NCBI RefSeq assembly: GCF_014649115.1 | Contig: NZ_BMSK01000003.1 | Location: forward strand, 186,001 to 250,000 | DNA: 64,000 nt | Origin: Streptomyces eurythermus | Lineage (GTDB): Bacteria > Actinomycetota > Actinomycetes > Streptomycetales > Streptomycetaceae | Direction of reading: 5' to 3' | Shown: positions 35,602 through 43,799 of the stretch, in pieces | Numbering within the stretch: position 1 is the stretch's first letter | How the letters are laid out: the number at the start of each line of letters is the position of its first letter | The notes under the pieces: generated by a model | What the model saw: only the letters and a program-made list of their open reading frames with translations | What the model was told of the DNA's origin: nothing | The model's database searches: none | Translations under genes and position numbers: made by a program

Positions 35602-36936
35602 TCAGGGCACCTCGGCCCGCGCCAGGACCGGGGTCATGTCGGCGACCCCCTTCTTGTCGCCGACGCGCTGTCCGGCCGCGACCAGCCGGCCGCCCCGGAC
35701 CACCTGGAGGGTGACGTCGGCGTTGACCAGCCGCGGGAAGCCGACCGCGGCGAGCCTGCCCGCGTAGGGCCAGATCAGGGTGGGGGTGAGGCCGCCGGTG
35801 GAGACCCGCAGCCCGTCGTTGAGGGTGCGCCGCACGGCGTCGGCGCTCACCTCGCCGTCGCCGATCCTCTCCAGGACGGCCCGGAGCACGGTGTAGGCGA
35901 TCCAGGTGGTCTGCACCCCGGCGTCGGCGGGGTCGATGCGGTCGTCGTCGAAGGCCGCCTCGCTGATCACCTTCCGCATCGGGGCCCAGCGCGGATCGGA
36001 GGCGGCCGGGTACCAGCCGGTGATGTACGCCCCCTCGTACGGCCCGGAGGCCCCGCCCGTGGCGTTGATCACCGTCTGGTCGACGCTGCCGAGCACGGTC
36101 GCCGTACGCACGTCCGGGTGGTTCGCGCGGACCCGCCGGAAGGAGTCCATGAAGGTGTCCGTGCGGTCGCCGAGCGCGGGCACCACACAGCCCTCGCGGG
36201 CCGGGTCGGCGGTCGCGTGGCGCAGCGCCCGCTCGGCCTGGTCGCCGTACTCGGTGGCGTCCTCGGCGGCGAGCTGGTCGTCGGCGTCCGCGTGCCCGCC
36301 GGCCCGAAGGCCCGAGTCGAGCAGCGCGGGCAGCTGGTCGCCGGCGATGCTGTCGGGGCGGACCAGGGCGACGTTGCCGCAGCCGGCCGCGAGGGCCTTG
36401 CCGAGGCCGGCCAGCAGGGCGGGCTGGCCGCCGTTGACCGGGTAGGACATGGTGCCGGTGAACTCGTCGTTGGTGACGCCGTAGCCGCCGATGTAGGGGA
36501 TGCCGGCGCCCTCCAGCGGGGCGAGGAAGGAGTCGCCGAACTGGCTGTAGGAGCCGACGACGGCGACCACGTTCTCGGCCGCGGCGCGCTTGGCGCACTT
36601 CGCGGCGCCCACGCTGTCGTTGTGGTCGTTGCAGGTCAGCACCTTCAGCTCGCGGCCGTTGATGCCGCCGTGCGCGTTGACCCACTTCGCGTAGGCGAGG
36701 GCCATCGCGGGCATGCCGGGCTTGTTGGTCGCGTCGGTGTCCTGCGGGGCCCAGGTCATCACCGTGACCGGCTCGTCCCCGGAGCCCCCCGTGGCACCGG
36801 GGACGAGCCCGCACGCGGCGGTGAGCGACGCGCACAGGGCCACGGCACACGCGGCGAGCACCGTGGCCCGGACGGGGCGGGAAGAGCGGGAAGAGGCGGG
36901 AACGGGGATGGTGCGAGTGCGTCGCCTGCCGGTCAT
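35602..36936 (-). CDS. ABC-type substrate-binding lipoprotein (Leu/Ile/Val-binding family)
   Basis: This 444-aa protein begins MTGRRRTRTIPV, with a hydrophobic stretch and lipobox LTAAC (Cys near residue 42), so it is lipid-anchored outside the membrane. The remainder is a periplasmic-binding-protein type I fold (VTVMTWAPQDTDATNKPGMPA, NGRELKVLTCNDHND, VAVVGSYSQFG, ITGWYPAASDPRW). No permease or ATPase gene is adjacent, so it may be an orphan receptor. Several extra N-terminal codons are possible, but ATG 36936 gives the best signal sequence. Confidence 0.85.
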   Translation of the reverse strand: MTGRRRTRTIPVPASSRSSRPVRATVLAACAVALCASLTAACGLVPGATGGSGDEPVTVMTWAPQDTDATNKPGMPAMALAYAKWVNAHGGINGRELKVLTCNDHNDSVGAAKCAKRAAAENVVAVVGSYSQFGDSFLAPLEGAGIPYIGGYGVTNDEFTGTMSYPVNGGQPALLAGLGKALAAGCGNVALVRPDSIAGDQLPALLDSGLRAGGHADADDQLAAEDATEYGDQAERALRHATADPAREGCVVPALGDRTDTFMDSFRRVRANHPDVRTATVLGSVDQTVINATGGASGPYEGAYITGWYPAASDPRWAPMRKVISEAAFDDDRIDPADAGVQTTWIAYTVLRAVLERIGDGEVSADAVRRTLNDGLRVSTGGLTPTLIWPYAGRLAAVGFPRLVNADVTLQVVRGGRLVAAGQRVGDKKGVADMTPVLARAEVP

Positions 36937-37053
36937 GGACACGCACGATTCCCTCACACCGCTAACCCCTGAGTGACCCTTGGTCAACGAAGGGTGACGG
37001 CGAGGTGAATTACGGGGGCCGGTGGGCGGGGGCGGCCGCGGAACGTACGATCG

Positions 37054-37554
37054 GTGACCGTGCAAGGTTCGGAGAACTCTTCCCGTCGCGGCCGCCGCTC
37101 CTCCACCATGGGCGGCATGCCCCTCAACGACATGCCGTGGTGGCGGTGGCGCAGCAATGTGCGCTCGGCGCTGCACATGCTCTCCGACCCGGTGTTCCAG
37201 CGCGAGGTCTGGCTGGCCGGGGCCGACGGCTACGGCGACGTCACGGACGCCGTGTACCGGCTGGTGGAGGACACCTGGCTGGACAACTGGTCGGCGGAGA
37301 AGTACGTCGGCACCATATTCCGGGACTCGCAGGAGGCGGCGCTCGTCGACACCGCCGTGCTGCGGCTGCTGCGGATCATGCACCAGGTCGGCCCGGACGC
37401 GCCGGTCGCCGCCTACCTGGACAACCCCGGCTGGCCGGACGCGGTGCGGGCGGCGCGGGACGCGCACGTACGGATGTCGGTGAGCGACGGGGACGACCCG
37501 GACGCGGCCCCGAAGAGCCTGGAGGTCCTGCGCATCCTGACGCGTTCCGTTTAG
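37054..37554 (+). CDS. Conserved Streptomyces protein of unknown function (SCO4402-like)
   Basis: The 166-aa protein contains MPWWRWRSNVRSALHMLSDP, QREVWLAGADGYGDVTDAVYRLVEDT-type sequence, and VGTIFRDSQEAALVDTAVLRLLRIMHQVG. It has no signal or membrane segment and looks helical. I believe it belongs to the family named after SCO4402, whose function is not known to me. The GTG at 37054 is the first start; GTG 37060 and ATG 37108 are alternatives, since the first 18 residues are Ser/Arg-rich. Confidence 0.75.
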   Translation: MTVQGSENSSRRGRRSSTMGGMPLNDMPWWRWRSNVRSALHMLSDPVFQREVWLAGADGYGDVTDAVYRLVEDTWLDNWSAEKYVGTIFRDSQEAALVDTAVLRLLRIMHQVGPDAPVAAYLDNPGWPDAVRAARDAHVRMSVSDGDDPDAAPKSLEVLRILTRSV

Positions 37555-37600
37555 CGGACGGCGGCACGCGCGGGGTGCCCGGTATGGGACCCTGTGGTGC

Positions 37601-38482
37601 ATGACAGATCAGTCCGCTTCCGCCGCCGCCCCGGCCGACCAGTACGTCCTGACGCTCTCCTGCCCGGACAAGCAGGGCATCGTGCACGCCGTGTCCAGCT
37701 ACCTGTTCATGACCGGCTGCAACATCGAGGACAGCCAGCAGTTCGGCGACCACGACACGGGACTGTTCTTCATGCGCGTCCACTTCTCGGCCGAGGCGCC
37801 GGTGACGGTGGAGAAGCTGCGGGCGAGCTTCGCCGCGGTCGGGGACTCCTTCCACATGGACTGGCAGATCCACCGGGCCGACGAGAAGATGCGCGTCCTG
37901 CTCATGGTCAGCAAGTTCGGGCACTGCCTGAACGACCTGCTGTTCCGGGCGCGGATCGGCGCGCTTCCGGTGGAGATCGTCGGCGTGGTGTCGAATCACA
38001 CCGATTTCGAAGAGCTGGTGGGTTCGTACAACATTCCCTTCCACCACATCCCGGTCACCAAGGACACCAAGCCCGAGGCCGAGGCCGCGCTGCTGGAGCT
38101 GGTGCGCGAGGAGCGGATCGAACTGGTCGTCCTCGCCCGCTACATGCAGGTCCTCTCGGACGACCTGTGCAAGCAGCTCAGCGGCCGGATCATCAACATC
38201 CACCACTCGTTCCTGCCGAGCTTCAAGGGCGCGAAGCCGTACCACCAGGCGCACGCGCGGGGCGTGAAGCTGATCGGCGCGACGGCGCACTACGTCACCG
38301 CGGACCTGGACGAGGGGCCGATCATCGAGCAGGAGGTCGAGCGGGTCGGGCACGGTGTGACGCCGGACCAGCTGGTGGCCATCGGCCGGGACGTGGAGTG
38401 CCAGGCGCTGGCGCGGGCCGTCAAGTGGCACGCCGAGCGGCGCATCCTGCTCAACGGCCGCCGGACCGTGGTGTTCGCCTGA
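37601..38482 (+). CDS. purU: Formyltetrahydrofolate deformylase
   Basis: This 293-aa enzyme releases formate from 10-formyl-THF and balances one-carbon units. It has an N-terminal ACT domain (about residues 15-95; LSCPDKQGIVHAVSSYLFMTG) and a formyltransferase-fold domain with NIHHSFLPSFKGAKPYHQAHA and GATAHYVTADLDEGPIIEQ, which hold the Asn-His-Asp triad. The length is normal. It is followed by slipped repeats and the convergent EF-hand gene. Confidence 0.94.
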   Translation: MTDQSASAAAPADQYVLTLSCPDKQGIVHAVSSYLFMTGCNIEDSQQFGDHDTGLFFMRVHFSAEAPVTVEKLRASFAAVGDSFHMDWQIHRADEKMRVLLMVSKFGHCLNDLLFRARIGALPVEIVGVVSNHTDFEELVGSYNIPFHHIPVTKDTKPEAEAALLELVREERIELVVLARYMQVLSDDLCKQLSGRIINIHHSFLPSFKGAKPYHQAHARGVKLIGATAHYVTADLDEGPIIEQEVERVGHGVTPDQLVAIGRDVECQALARAVKWHAERRILLNGRRTVVFA

Positions 38483-38484
38483 GC

Positions 38485-38516
38485 CTCTGAACTCCTGGGC
38501 CTCCGAACCCCTGGGC
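38485..38516. repeat. Degenerate 16-bp tandem repeats after purU
   Basis: Bases 38485-38500 and 38501-38516 are near-copies (CTCTGAACTCCTGGGC versus CTCCGAACCCCTGGGC), followed by a partial third copy. They start 3 bases after the purU stop. Confidence 0.7.
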
Positions 38517-38543
38517 CCCTGAGCCCGGGTGGTCCGGGCGGCC

Positions 38544-38595
38544 CTCACGCCTGCTCGGGCACCGTGAAGCTCACGCCTGCTCGGGCACCGTGAAG
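38544..38595. repeat. Perfect 26-bp tandem duplication on the stop codon of the EF-hand gene
   Basis: Bases 38544-38569 and 38570-38595 are identical. Read on the minus strand, each encodes FTVPEQA plus stop, so the second copy repeats the gene end after the real stop codon. Confidence 0.92.
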
Positions 38596-39089
38596 TAGCG
38601 GGCGAAGGCCGGGACGACGTCCCGCTCGTCGATCCTTCCGTCGCCGTCGGTGTCGAGCGCGGCGGCGGCCGTCTCGGCCGGGCCGGCCGGTACGTGCAGG
38701 GCGCGCAGGACGCGGGCGGCGTCGGGGACGGTGATCCGCCCGTCGGCGTCCGTGTCGGCCACCGCCAGAGCCGCGTGCAGGAAGGGGCGGGCGATCTCGG
38801 CGAACCGGCCGGGATTGTCGCGCAGCCGCTTGACCGCGCCGGTGACGAACTCCTGGCGGGTGATGCGCTGGTCGCCGTCCCGGTCGGCGATGCCGGCCAT
38901 GCCCTGCCAGAACGCCTCCGCGCCGGCGTACAGCGCCTGGCCCGTGGCGGAGCGGGCGGGCACGGCGAACTCGGCGAGCAGGGCCTTGGCGGCCGCGCTG
39001 AAGTCCTCGCGGTCGATGTAGCCGTTGCCGTCCTGGTCGAATCCGGCGAACCGGGCGGCGATCCGGCGTTCGTACTCGGTGCTGGCCAT
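38571..39089 (-). CDS. EF-hand calcium-binding protein (calerythrin-like)
   Basis: This 172-aa protein carries four EF-hand loops: DQDGNGYIDRED, DRDGDQRITRQE, DTDADGRITVPD and DTDGDGRIDERD, all with the Asp ligands at positions 1, 3 and 5. The size and spacing match calerythrin-type cytosolic calcium sensors or buffers of actinomycetes. Start ATG 39089 (MASTEYERR) is chosen at the conserved N-terminus; an in-frame upstream extension of 42 residues is basic and has no support. Its stop is inside the 26-bp duplication. Confidence 0.88.
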   Translation of the reverse strand: MASTEYERRIAARFAGFDQDGNGYIDREDFSAAAKALLAEFAVPARSATGQALYAGAEAFWQGMAGIADRDGDQRITRQEFVTGAVKRLRDNPGRFAEIARPFLHAALAVADTDADGRITVPDAARVLRALHVPAGPAETAAAALDTDGDGRIDERDVVPAFARYFTVPEQA

Positions 39090-39278
39090 GTGGGGGGCCG
39101 CCTTACGTGTGCGTCGTACATGGGGGGACCGCGGGACCGGGCGGGTCCGTGGGCCTGGCTGGGAGCGTACGACGCGGATGGCCGTCGGATGGCGGAAAAC
39201 CGACGACTGTGCCAAGACCGGGGGAATTCCGCGACAACGCCGTGTCCCGGCCGGGACGTTGTCACACCCGGAGGGGGA

Positions 39279-39659
39279 TCAGGCGGACAGCGGTCCGGCC
39301 TCGTCCGTGGTGGCGGAGTCGAGGTCGGGGTGGACGTCGAAGAGGCGGCGGACGCCGAGCGCGCCGAGGACGCGGTTGACGTGCGAGCCGTCGACGGCGC
39401 CCCGGTCCGGCAGGATCAGCCGCAGCCGGCCCTGGCAGGAGCGGATCAGCCGGCGGGCGGCGATGAGCACGCCGACCCCGCTGGAATCGCAGAAGAACAC
39501 GTCGGAGAGGTCGACGACGAGGCTGTGGTGTCCCTCGGCGACGGCGTCGTGCACGTGCTGGCGCAGCACCGGCGAGGTCATCAGGTCCAGTTCCCCGGAG
39601 ACCCGGAGCACGGCCCACCGGCCTTGTTCGACGCCGGTCACCTTGAATGCCACGGCCAT
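39279..39659 (-). CDS. STAS-domain anti-anti-sigma factor
   Basis: This 126-aa protein has the STAS core with LRVSGELDLMTSPVLRQHV and the phosphorylation site segment VVDLSDVFFCDSSGVGVL, where the Ser of DSSGVG would be phosphorylated by a RsbW-type kinase. It binds and sequesters an anti-sigma factor when unphosphorylated. It is divergent from the sigma/anti-sigma-like pair at 39995-41958, a natural partner-switching context; which kinase acts on it is unknown. Confidence 0.88.
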   Translation of the reverse strand: MAVAFKVTGVEQGRWAVLRVSGELDLMTSPVLRQHVHDAVAEGHHSLVVDLSDVFFCDSSGVGVLIAARRLIRSCQGRLRLILPDRGAVDGSHVNRVLGALGVRRLFDVHPDLDSATTDEAGPLSA

Positions 39660-39994
39660 GCCCCTCCGCTCGCGGGATGTCCCGGAACCGCCCGGAAACG
39701 GAAGCAGTTCCTACGTTTCCTGTCGCGCGGCTGCCCAGCGGCCGTTCCCTGAAACGTGACGCCGCAAACGGCGGGTGATCAATAAGGGGCTTATTCCAGT
39801 CATCAACGATCGTCTTTGATCAAGTGTGCGCGTGACTCGCGTGAAGGTTGTGTGAAGAGGGCACTATCACGGGAGGTGGCTTCGGGGGCGCACATTGGCA
39901 CAAAGGGGCGTGCGCTGTCGGAGGGGCCGACTACATTCGAGAGGGCGGGGCCGACCGGCCCGGTGACCGCTGGACGGTGAGGGGAGGGGACCGC
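39660..39994. other. Divergent promoter region between STAS and sigma genes
   Basis: No gene fits these 335 bases, which are less G+C-rich than the flanks. AATAAG-GGG-CTTATT (39781-39795) is a perfect palindrome, and ACGATCGT and TTGATCAA follow within 30 bases. Near the sigma gene GGGGAGGGGA is its ribosome binding site. TACATT at 39932-39937 is a possible -10. Confidence 0.5.
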
Positions 39995-40552
39995 ATGGCC
40001 AGGAACGATCTGTCGCCCCGGTGGGACCGCAAGATGCAACAGCGGCTCGCCCGCGGTGAGGCGGCGGCCCTCGGCGAGATGTACGACCGGTTCGCCTCCC
40101 TCGTGCACAACCTGGCCCACCGCGTCCTGGACGACGAGCGGGCCGCCGACTCCGTCACCCGCGAGGTCTTCGCCCACGTCTGGGAGCACCCCGAGACCTA
40201 CGACCCCAGGGAGGGCCCGCTGCGCTCCTGGCTCGCCGAGGTCACCCAGCGGGTCGCCGTACAGCGGCTGCGGGACCGGGAGGAACTGGAGCAGCCGCTG
40301 CGCGAGGAACGGGAGGGCACGGTGCGGCGCGCCTCGGTCGCCGCCCGCGCCGACTACATCGTCCACTCCATGCCCGCCCCGCTGCGGGCCGCCCTCGACC
40401 TGGCCTACAACCAGCGCCGCGACTACCGCCAGACCGCCGCCGGCCTCGGCGTCACCGAGGACGAGGCGCGCCGCCGGCTCCGCCTCGGCCTCCAGCTCCT
40501 GGCCACCGCCCACGACGCCGGCACCCCGCCGGGATACCGGGGTGCGGTGTGA
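39995..40552 (+). CDS. ECF-type sigma-70 family factor
   Basis: This 185-aa protein has a sigma region 2 (LGEMYDRFASLVHNLAHRVL, then SVTREVFAHVWEHPETYDP and GPLRSWLAEVTQRVAVQRLR) and a region 4 (PLRAALDLAYNQRRDYRQTA, then GVTEDEARRRLRLGLQLL). ATG 39995 is preceded by GGGGAGGGGA. The stop overlaps the next gene (GTGTGA), so it is coupled to a zf-HC2 protein, the standard sigma/anti-sigma arrangement. Confidence 0.88.
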   Translation: MARNDLSPRWDRKMQQRLARGEAAALGEMYDRFASLVHNLAHRVLDDERAADSVTREVFAHVWEHPETYDPREGPLRSWLAEVTQRVAVQRLRDREELEQPLREEREGTVRRASVAARADYIVHSMPAPLRAALDLAYNQRRDYRQTAAGLGVTEDEARRRLRLGLQLLATAHDAGTPPGYRGAV

Positions 40553-41958
40553 ACGGCCCGCACCGCTCCGAGGGGGCGCACGATTTCGAGGGGGCGCACG
40601 GGAACGCCCACGGCGCGGCGGACGGCCGCCGGGACGACGAAGAGCCCGGGGAGCACCGGGAAGGCGGCACCGGCGGGCACCGCGGCCGGACCGGCTCCGG
40701 AGGCCACCGCGGCCCGGCCGGCTCCGGCGGGCGCTTCGGGCCGCCGGGCGGTGCCGCCGCGGGCGCCGGACGGTCCGGGGCGGTGCCCGGCCCGCGCATA
40801 CCCACGCCCCGAACCTCCGTGGAGGACAGCGGACTTCCGCTCCCCGCCCGCGCCGACCTGGGGGACCTCGCACCCGTGCCGCCGCTCGATCTGTCGCACG
40901 ACGTCCTGAAGTCGCTGCTCGGCGCCTGGGCGCTGACCGCCTGCTCGGCCGCGGAGACGGCGGCCGTGGAGGAACACCTGGGCGGCTGCGGTGCCTGTGC
41001 CGACGAGGCCCGCCGGCTGCGCGAGGCGGTCGGCCTGCTGCACCAGCCGGAGAGTCTGGACCTGGACCCCGGTCTGCGCACCCGGGTCCTGGAGAGCTGC
41101 CTGCGGCGCCGGCCGCCGCGCATCCCGGTCCCCGACTGGGCCGCGCCGTACGACGCCGAGACCGCCCGGCTGGACGCGCTGCTCCAGGACTTCAGGGACG
41201 CGGAGTGGCGGGCGCCGGTGGAACTGCGCTGGTTCGAGAACGACCTCCCGGCGGGCCGCCGTACCACCGTCGCCGGCGTCATAGCGCACCTGCTCGCGGT
41301 GGACGGGCTGATCGCCGCCGCGCTCGGCCTCGCCGACCCGCTGGCCCGGGCCGCCGGTCCGGCCGGTCCGGCCGGAGCGGGCGCGGCGGGACCGGCCGGC
41401 CGCACGGAGGTCTACTGGCGCTCCGCGCACCTGCCGCCGGCGCACGCGGTGCGCGGAGCCTGGCGGGAGCAGAGCCACGCCCTGGTGCGCACGGTGTCCT
41501 TCACCGGCGGCCGCACGGGCGGACTGCCGGTGTCCTACGGCGAGTTCACGCTGCCGCTGCACGACGCGATGCTGGACCGGGCCTTCGAGTGCTGGGTGCA
41601 CGCCGAGGACATCGCCAAGGCGGTGGACTACCCGTACGCGGTGCCGGCGCCCCGGCATCTGCACCGGATGATCGACCTCGCGGCCCGCGTGCTGCCGACG
41701 GTGCTCGCCGAGCGCCGCCGCGCGGGCCTGTCCGAGCCGGCCCGTCACACCCCGCACCTGGTGCCGGCCGGCGCGCCCGGCCGCAGCCTGCGGCTGGAGA
41801 TCGAGGGCGACGCCGGAGGCGAGTGGCTGATCCCGCTGGACTCGCCGGCGGCACGGGGCTCCGCGGAACTGGAGGTGGCCCGCCTGGTGCTCGACGGAGC
41901 CGAGTTCTGCAAGCTCGCGGCCGGCCATGTGTCCCCGGAGGACGCCGCGGCGGGCTAG
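40549..41958 (+). CDS. zf-HC2 anti-sigma factor fused to an MDMPI-type metal-binding domain
   Basis: The 469-aa product starts at GTG 40549, with about 95 residues of Gly/Arg/His-rich low complexity. An anti-sigma zinc finger follows (ALTACSAAETAAVEEHLGGC, then GACADEARRLREA: His-x3-Cys-x2-Cys), and then a mycothiol-dependent maleylpyruvate isomerase-like domain (WFENDL, GVIAHLLAVDGLIAAALG, ECWVHAEDIAKAVDYPY). It should bind the sigma factor encoded just upstream and release it on a redox or metal signal. The reading frame continues sensibly for 20 more codons after the TAG at 41956, so the C-terminus may be truncated. Confidence 0.82.
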   Translation: MNGPHRSEGAHDFEGAHGNAHGAADGRRDDEEPGEHREGGTGGHRGRTGSGGHRGPAGSGGRFGPPGGAAAGAGRSGAVPGPRIPTPRTSVEDSGLPLPARADLGDLAPVPPLDLSHDVLKSLLGAWALTACSAAETAAVEEHLGGCGACADEARRLREAVGLLHQPESLDLDPGLRTRVLESCLRRRPPRIPVPDWAAPYDAETARLDALLQDFRDAEWRAPVELRWFENDLPAGRRTTVAGVIAHLLAVDGLIAAALGLADPLARAAGPAGPAGAGAAGPAGRTEVYWRSAHLPPAHAVRGAWREQSHALVRTVSFTGGRTGGLPVSYGEFTLPLHDAMLDRAFECWVHAEDIAKAVDYPYAVPAPRHLHRMIDLAARVLPTVLAERRRAGLSEPARHTPHLVPAGAPGRSLRLEIEGDAGGEWLIPLDSPAARGSAELEVARLVLDGAEFCKLAAGHVSPEDAAAG

Positions 41959-42002
41959 GAGGGCGACCGCCGGGCGATCCGGGACGTGCTGTACGCGGCC
42001 GC

Positions 42003-42054
42003 GAGCCTCAGCCGGATGTGAACGGCGTGAGCCTCAGCCGGATGTGAGCGGCGT
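42003..42054. repeat. 26-bp tandem duplication at the old stop codon of the anti-sigma gene
   Basis: Bases 42003-42028 and 42029-42054 differ at one position. The first copy contains the codons SLSRM plus TGA (42019-42021) that would have ended the anti-sigma gene before the TAG arose. The second copy abuts the stop of the convergent peptidase gene. Confidence 0.88.
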
Positions 42055-43634
42055 CAGAAACGGCCGCCCGGACCCGGCAGGCCCCGGGAGCCCGGGAGCG
42101 GCAGCGGGAGCAGGCTGCCGCGCTCGGCCGCCTGGGGCGTGGCCTTGCAGGTGATGTCCTTCGACGGCAGCCTGCCGGTGGTCAGGTAGGCGGTGGCCGT
42201 CTTGTCGGCGCACGACTTGTTGCCGTAGACGCCGTGTCCGACACCCCCGGCGACGGTGACCATCTTCGCGCCCTTCATGGCACGGCGCAGGCCCTGCCCG
42301 CTGGTCAGCGGCGTCTGGGGGTCCCACTCGTTCTGCAGGATCAGCGCGCGGACCTTGTTGTCGACCTTGGTGGTGCGCTCGCCGCCGGTCTTCCAGAAGG
42401 CGCACGGCTTGACGTTGGAGCCGAAGTCGCCGTACAGCGGGTACTTCTTCTTGTCGCGGATCGCGTCGGCGCGGTACCGCTCCGGGTCGCGCGGCCAGTC
42501 GCGCTGGTCGGCGCAGAGGACCGACCAGAAGGCGGCGTCGCCGTTGTCCTCGGGCACGGCACGGGCGAACGACGGCGCAACGGGCGCCGGAGTCTTGAGG
42601 CCCCGGCCGGCGGGTGTGCCGGCGGCGGCCTTCTTCAGCGTGACGACCCACTCGGCGGCGTCCCGCACGCTGAAGAACGCGGCGCGGCTGGTGAGGCGGA
42701 TGTCGTCGCCGGTCATCCGCGTGCCGTCGACGTCGATCGGCTTGCGGTCGGCCTGGGCGACCAGGTCGTAGAAGGTCTTGCGGACGGCCTCGGGGGTCGC
42801 GCCCAGCCGGTAGGCGGAGTTCCGCTCGGCGGTCCACTTGGTCCACCGGGTGAAGGCGGGTTCGGCGCCCTCCGCCCAGACCTGGATCATGCCGCGCCAG
42901 ACCCGGGCCGGGTCGACGGCGCTGTCCAGGACGAACCGGTCGGTGCGCTGGGGGAACATCTGCGTGTAGACCGCGCCGAGGTAGGTGCCGTACGAGTAGC
43001 CGAGGTAGGAGATCTTCTTCTCGCCGAGCACGGCACGGATCACGTCCATGTCCCGGGCGGTGTCGCGGGTGGAGATGTGGCGGAGCTTGTCGCCCTGCCT
43101 GGCGTGGCACTTCTCGGCGACGGTCCGGGCCCAGGCCACGTCCTTGGCGAACGTCGCCTCCTTGTAGGGGCGTTCCCAGTTCAGCTCCTTGTCGGTCAGA
43201 CCGCAGCCGACCGGGGAGCTCCGGCCGACGCCCCGCGGGTCGAAGCCGACGAGGTCGTAGGTGTTCTTCACGGACGCGGGCAGTACGTCGCCCATGTACA
43301 GCGGCATGTCGAGGCCGGAGCCGCCCGGGCCGCCCGGGTTGAGCAGGAGCGCACCCCGGTGCTGCTTCTTGGTGCTGGTCTTCCACCTCGATATCGCGAG
43401 GTCCAGTTTCCTGCCGCCGGGCCGGCCGTAGTCGAGCGGCACCTTGATCGTGGCGCACTGGTAGGCGGCCGGTGTGTCCGGGTCGCAGCGGTGCCAGGCC
43501 GGCTTCTGTGTGAGGTACCGGGCGAGCGGACCGGCGGCGGACGGTGTGGCGGAGGCGGTGGCCGGGAGGAGTACGGGCACCATGACGGCGGCGGCACCGG
43601 CCGCCAGCAGGGAGGCGGTTCTACTGCTTCGCAC
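42054..43634 (-). CDS. Secreted alpha/beta-hydrolase, tripeptidyl aminopeptidase-like
   Basis: From GTG 43634 the protein has 526 aa with a signal peptide (VRSSRTASLLAAGAAAVMVP, cleavage after ATASA). The hydrolase fold shows LLNPGGPGGSG (oxyanion region), the nucleophile in GYSYGTYLG, the Asp in NEWDPQTPL and the His in GGVGHGVYG. It resembles Streptomyces tripeptidyl aminopeptidases (Slp/TAP family) that trim peptides outside the cell. An ATG 36 bases upstream is possible; GAGGA sits about 10 bases before the GTG. Confidence 0.88.
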   Translation of the reverse strand: MRSSRTASLLAAGAAAVMVPVLLPATASATPSAAGPLARYLTQKPAWHRCDPDTPAAYQCATIKVPLDYGRPGGRKLDLAISRWKTSTKKQHRGALLLNPGGPGGSGLDMPLYMGDVLPASVKNTYDLVGFDPRGVGRSSPVGCGLTDKELNWERPYKEATFAKDVAWARTVAEKCHARQGDKLRHISTRDTARDMDVIRAVLGEKKISYLGYSYGTYLGAVYTQMFPQRTDRFVLDSAVDPARVWRGMIQVWAEGAEPAFTRWTKWTAERNSAYRLGATPEAVRKTFYDLVAQADRKPIDVDGTRMTGDDIRLTSRAAFFSVRDAAEWVVTLKKAAAGTPAGRGLKTPAPVAPSFARAVPEDNGDAAFWSVLCADQRDWPRDPERYRADAIRDKKKYPLYGDFGSNVKPCAFWKTGGERTTKVDNKVRALILQNEWDPQTPLTSGQGLRRAMKGAKMVTVAGGVGHGVYGNKSCADKTATAYLTTGRLPSKDITCKATPQAAERGSLLPLPLPGSRGLPGPGGRF

Positions 43635-43799
43635 GAAGGGAGTCCTCGGGTCGGTGGACGGACAACCCATCCACCCTCGCGCGCGCGGGAGTCGAGCGAA
43701 TCCTCCCTGAAGTCGCGTTTCACGGCACCCGGGTCGGAGAAACGGCAGGGCGAATGGTCCCGGAGGCGGACAACCGCGACCGGCCGCGCGCCGTCTTGC

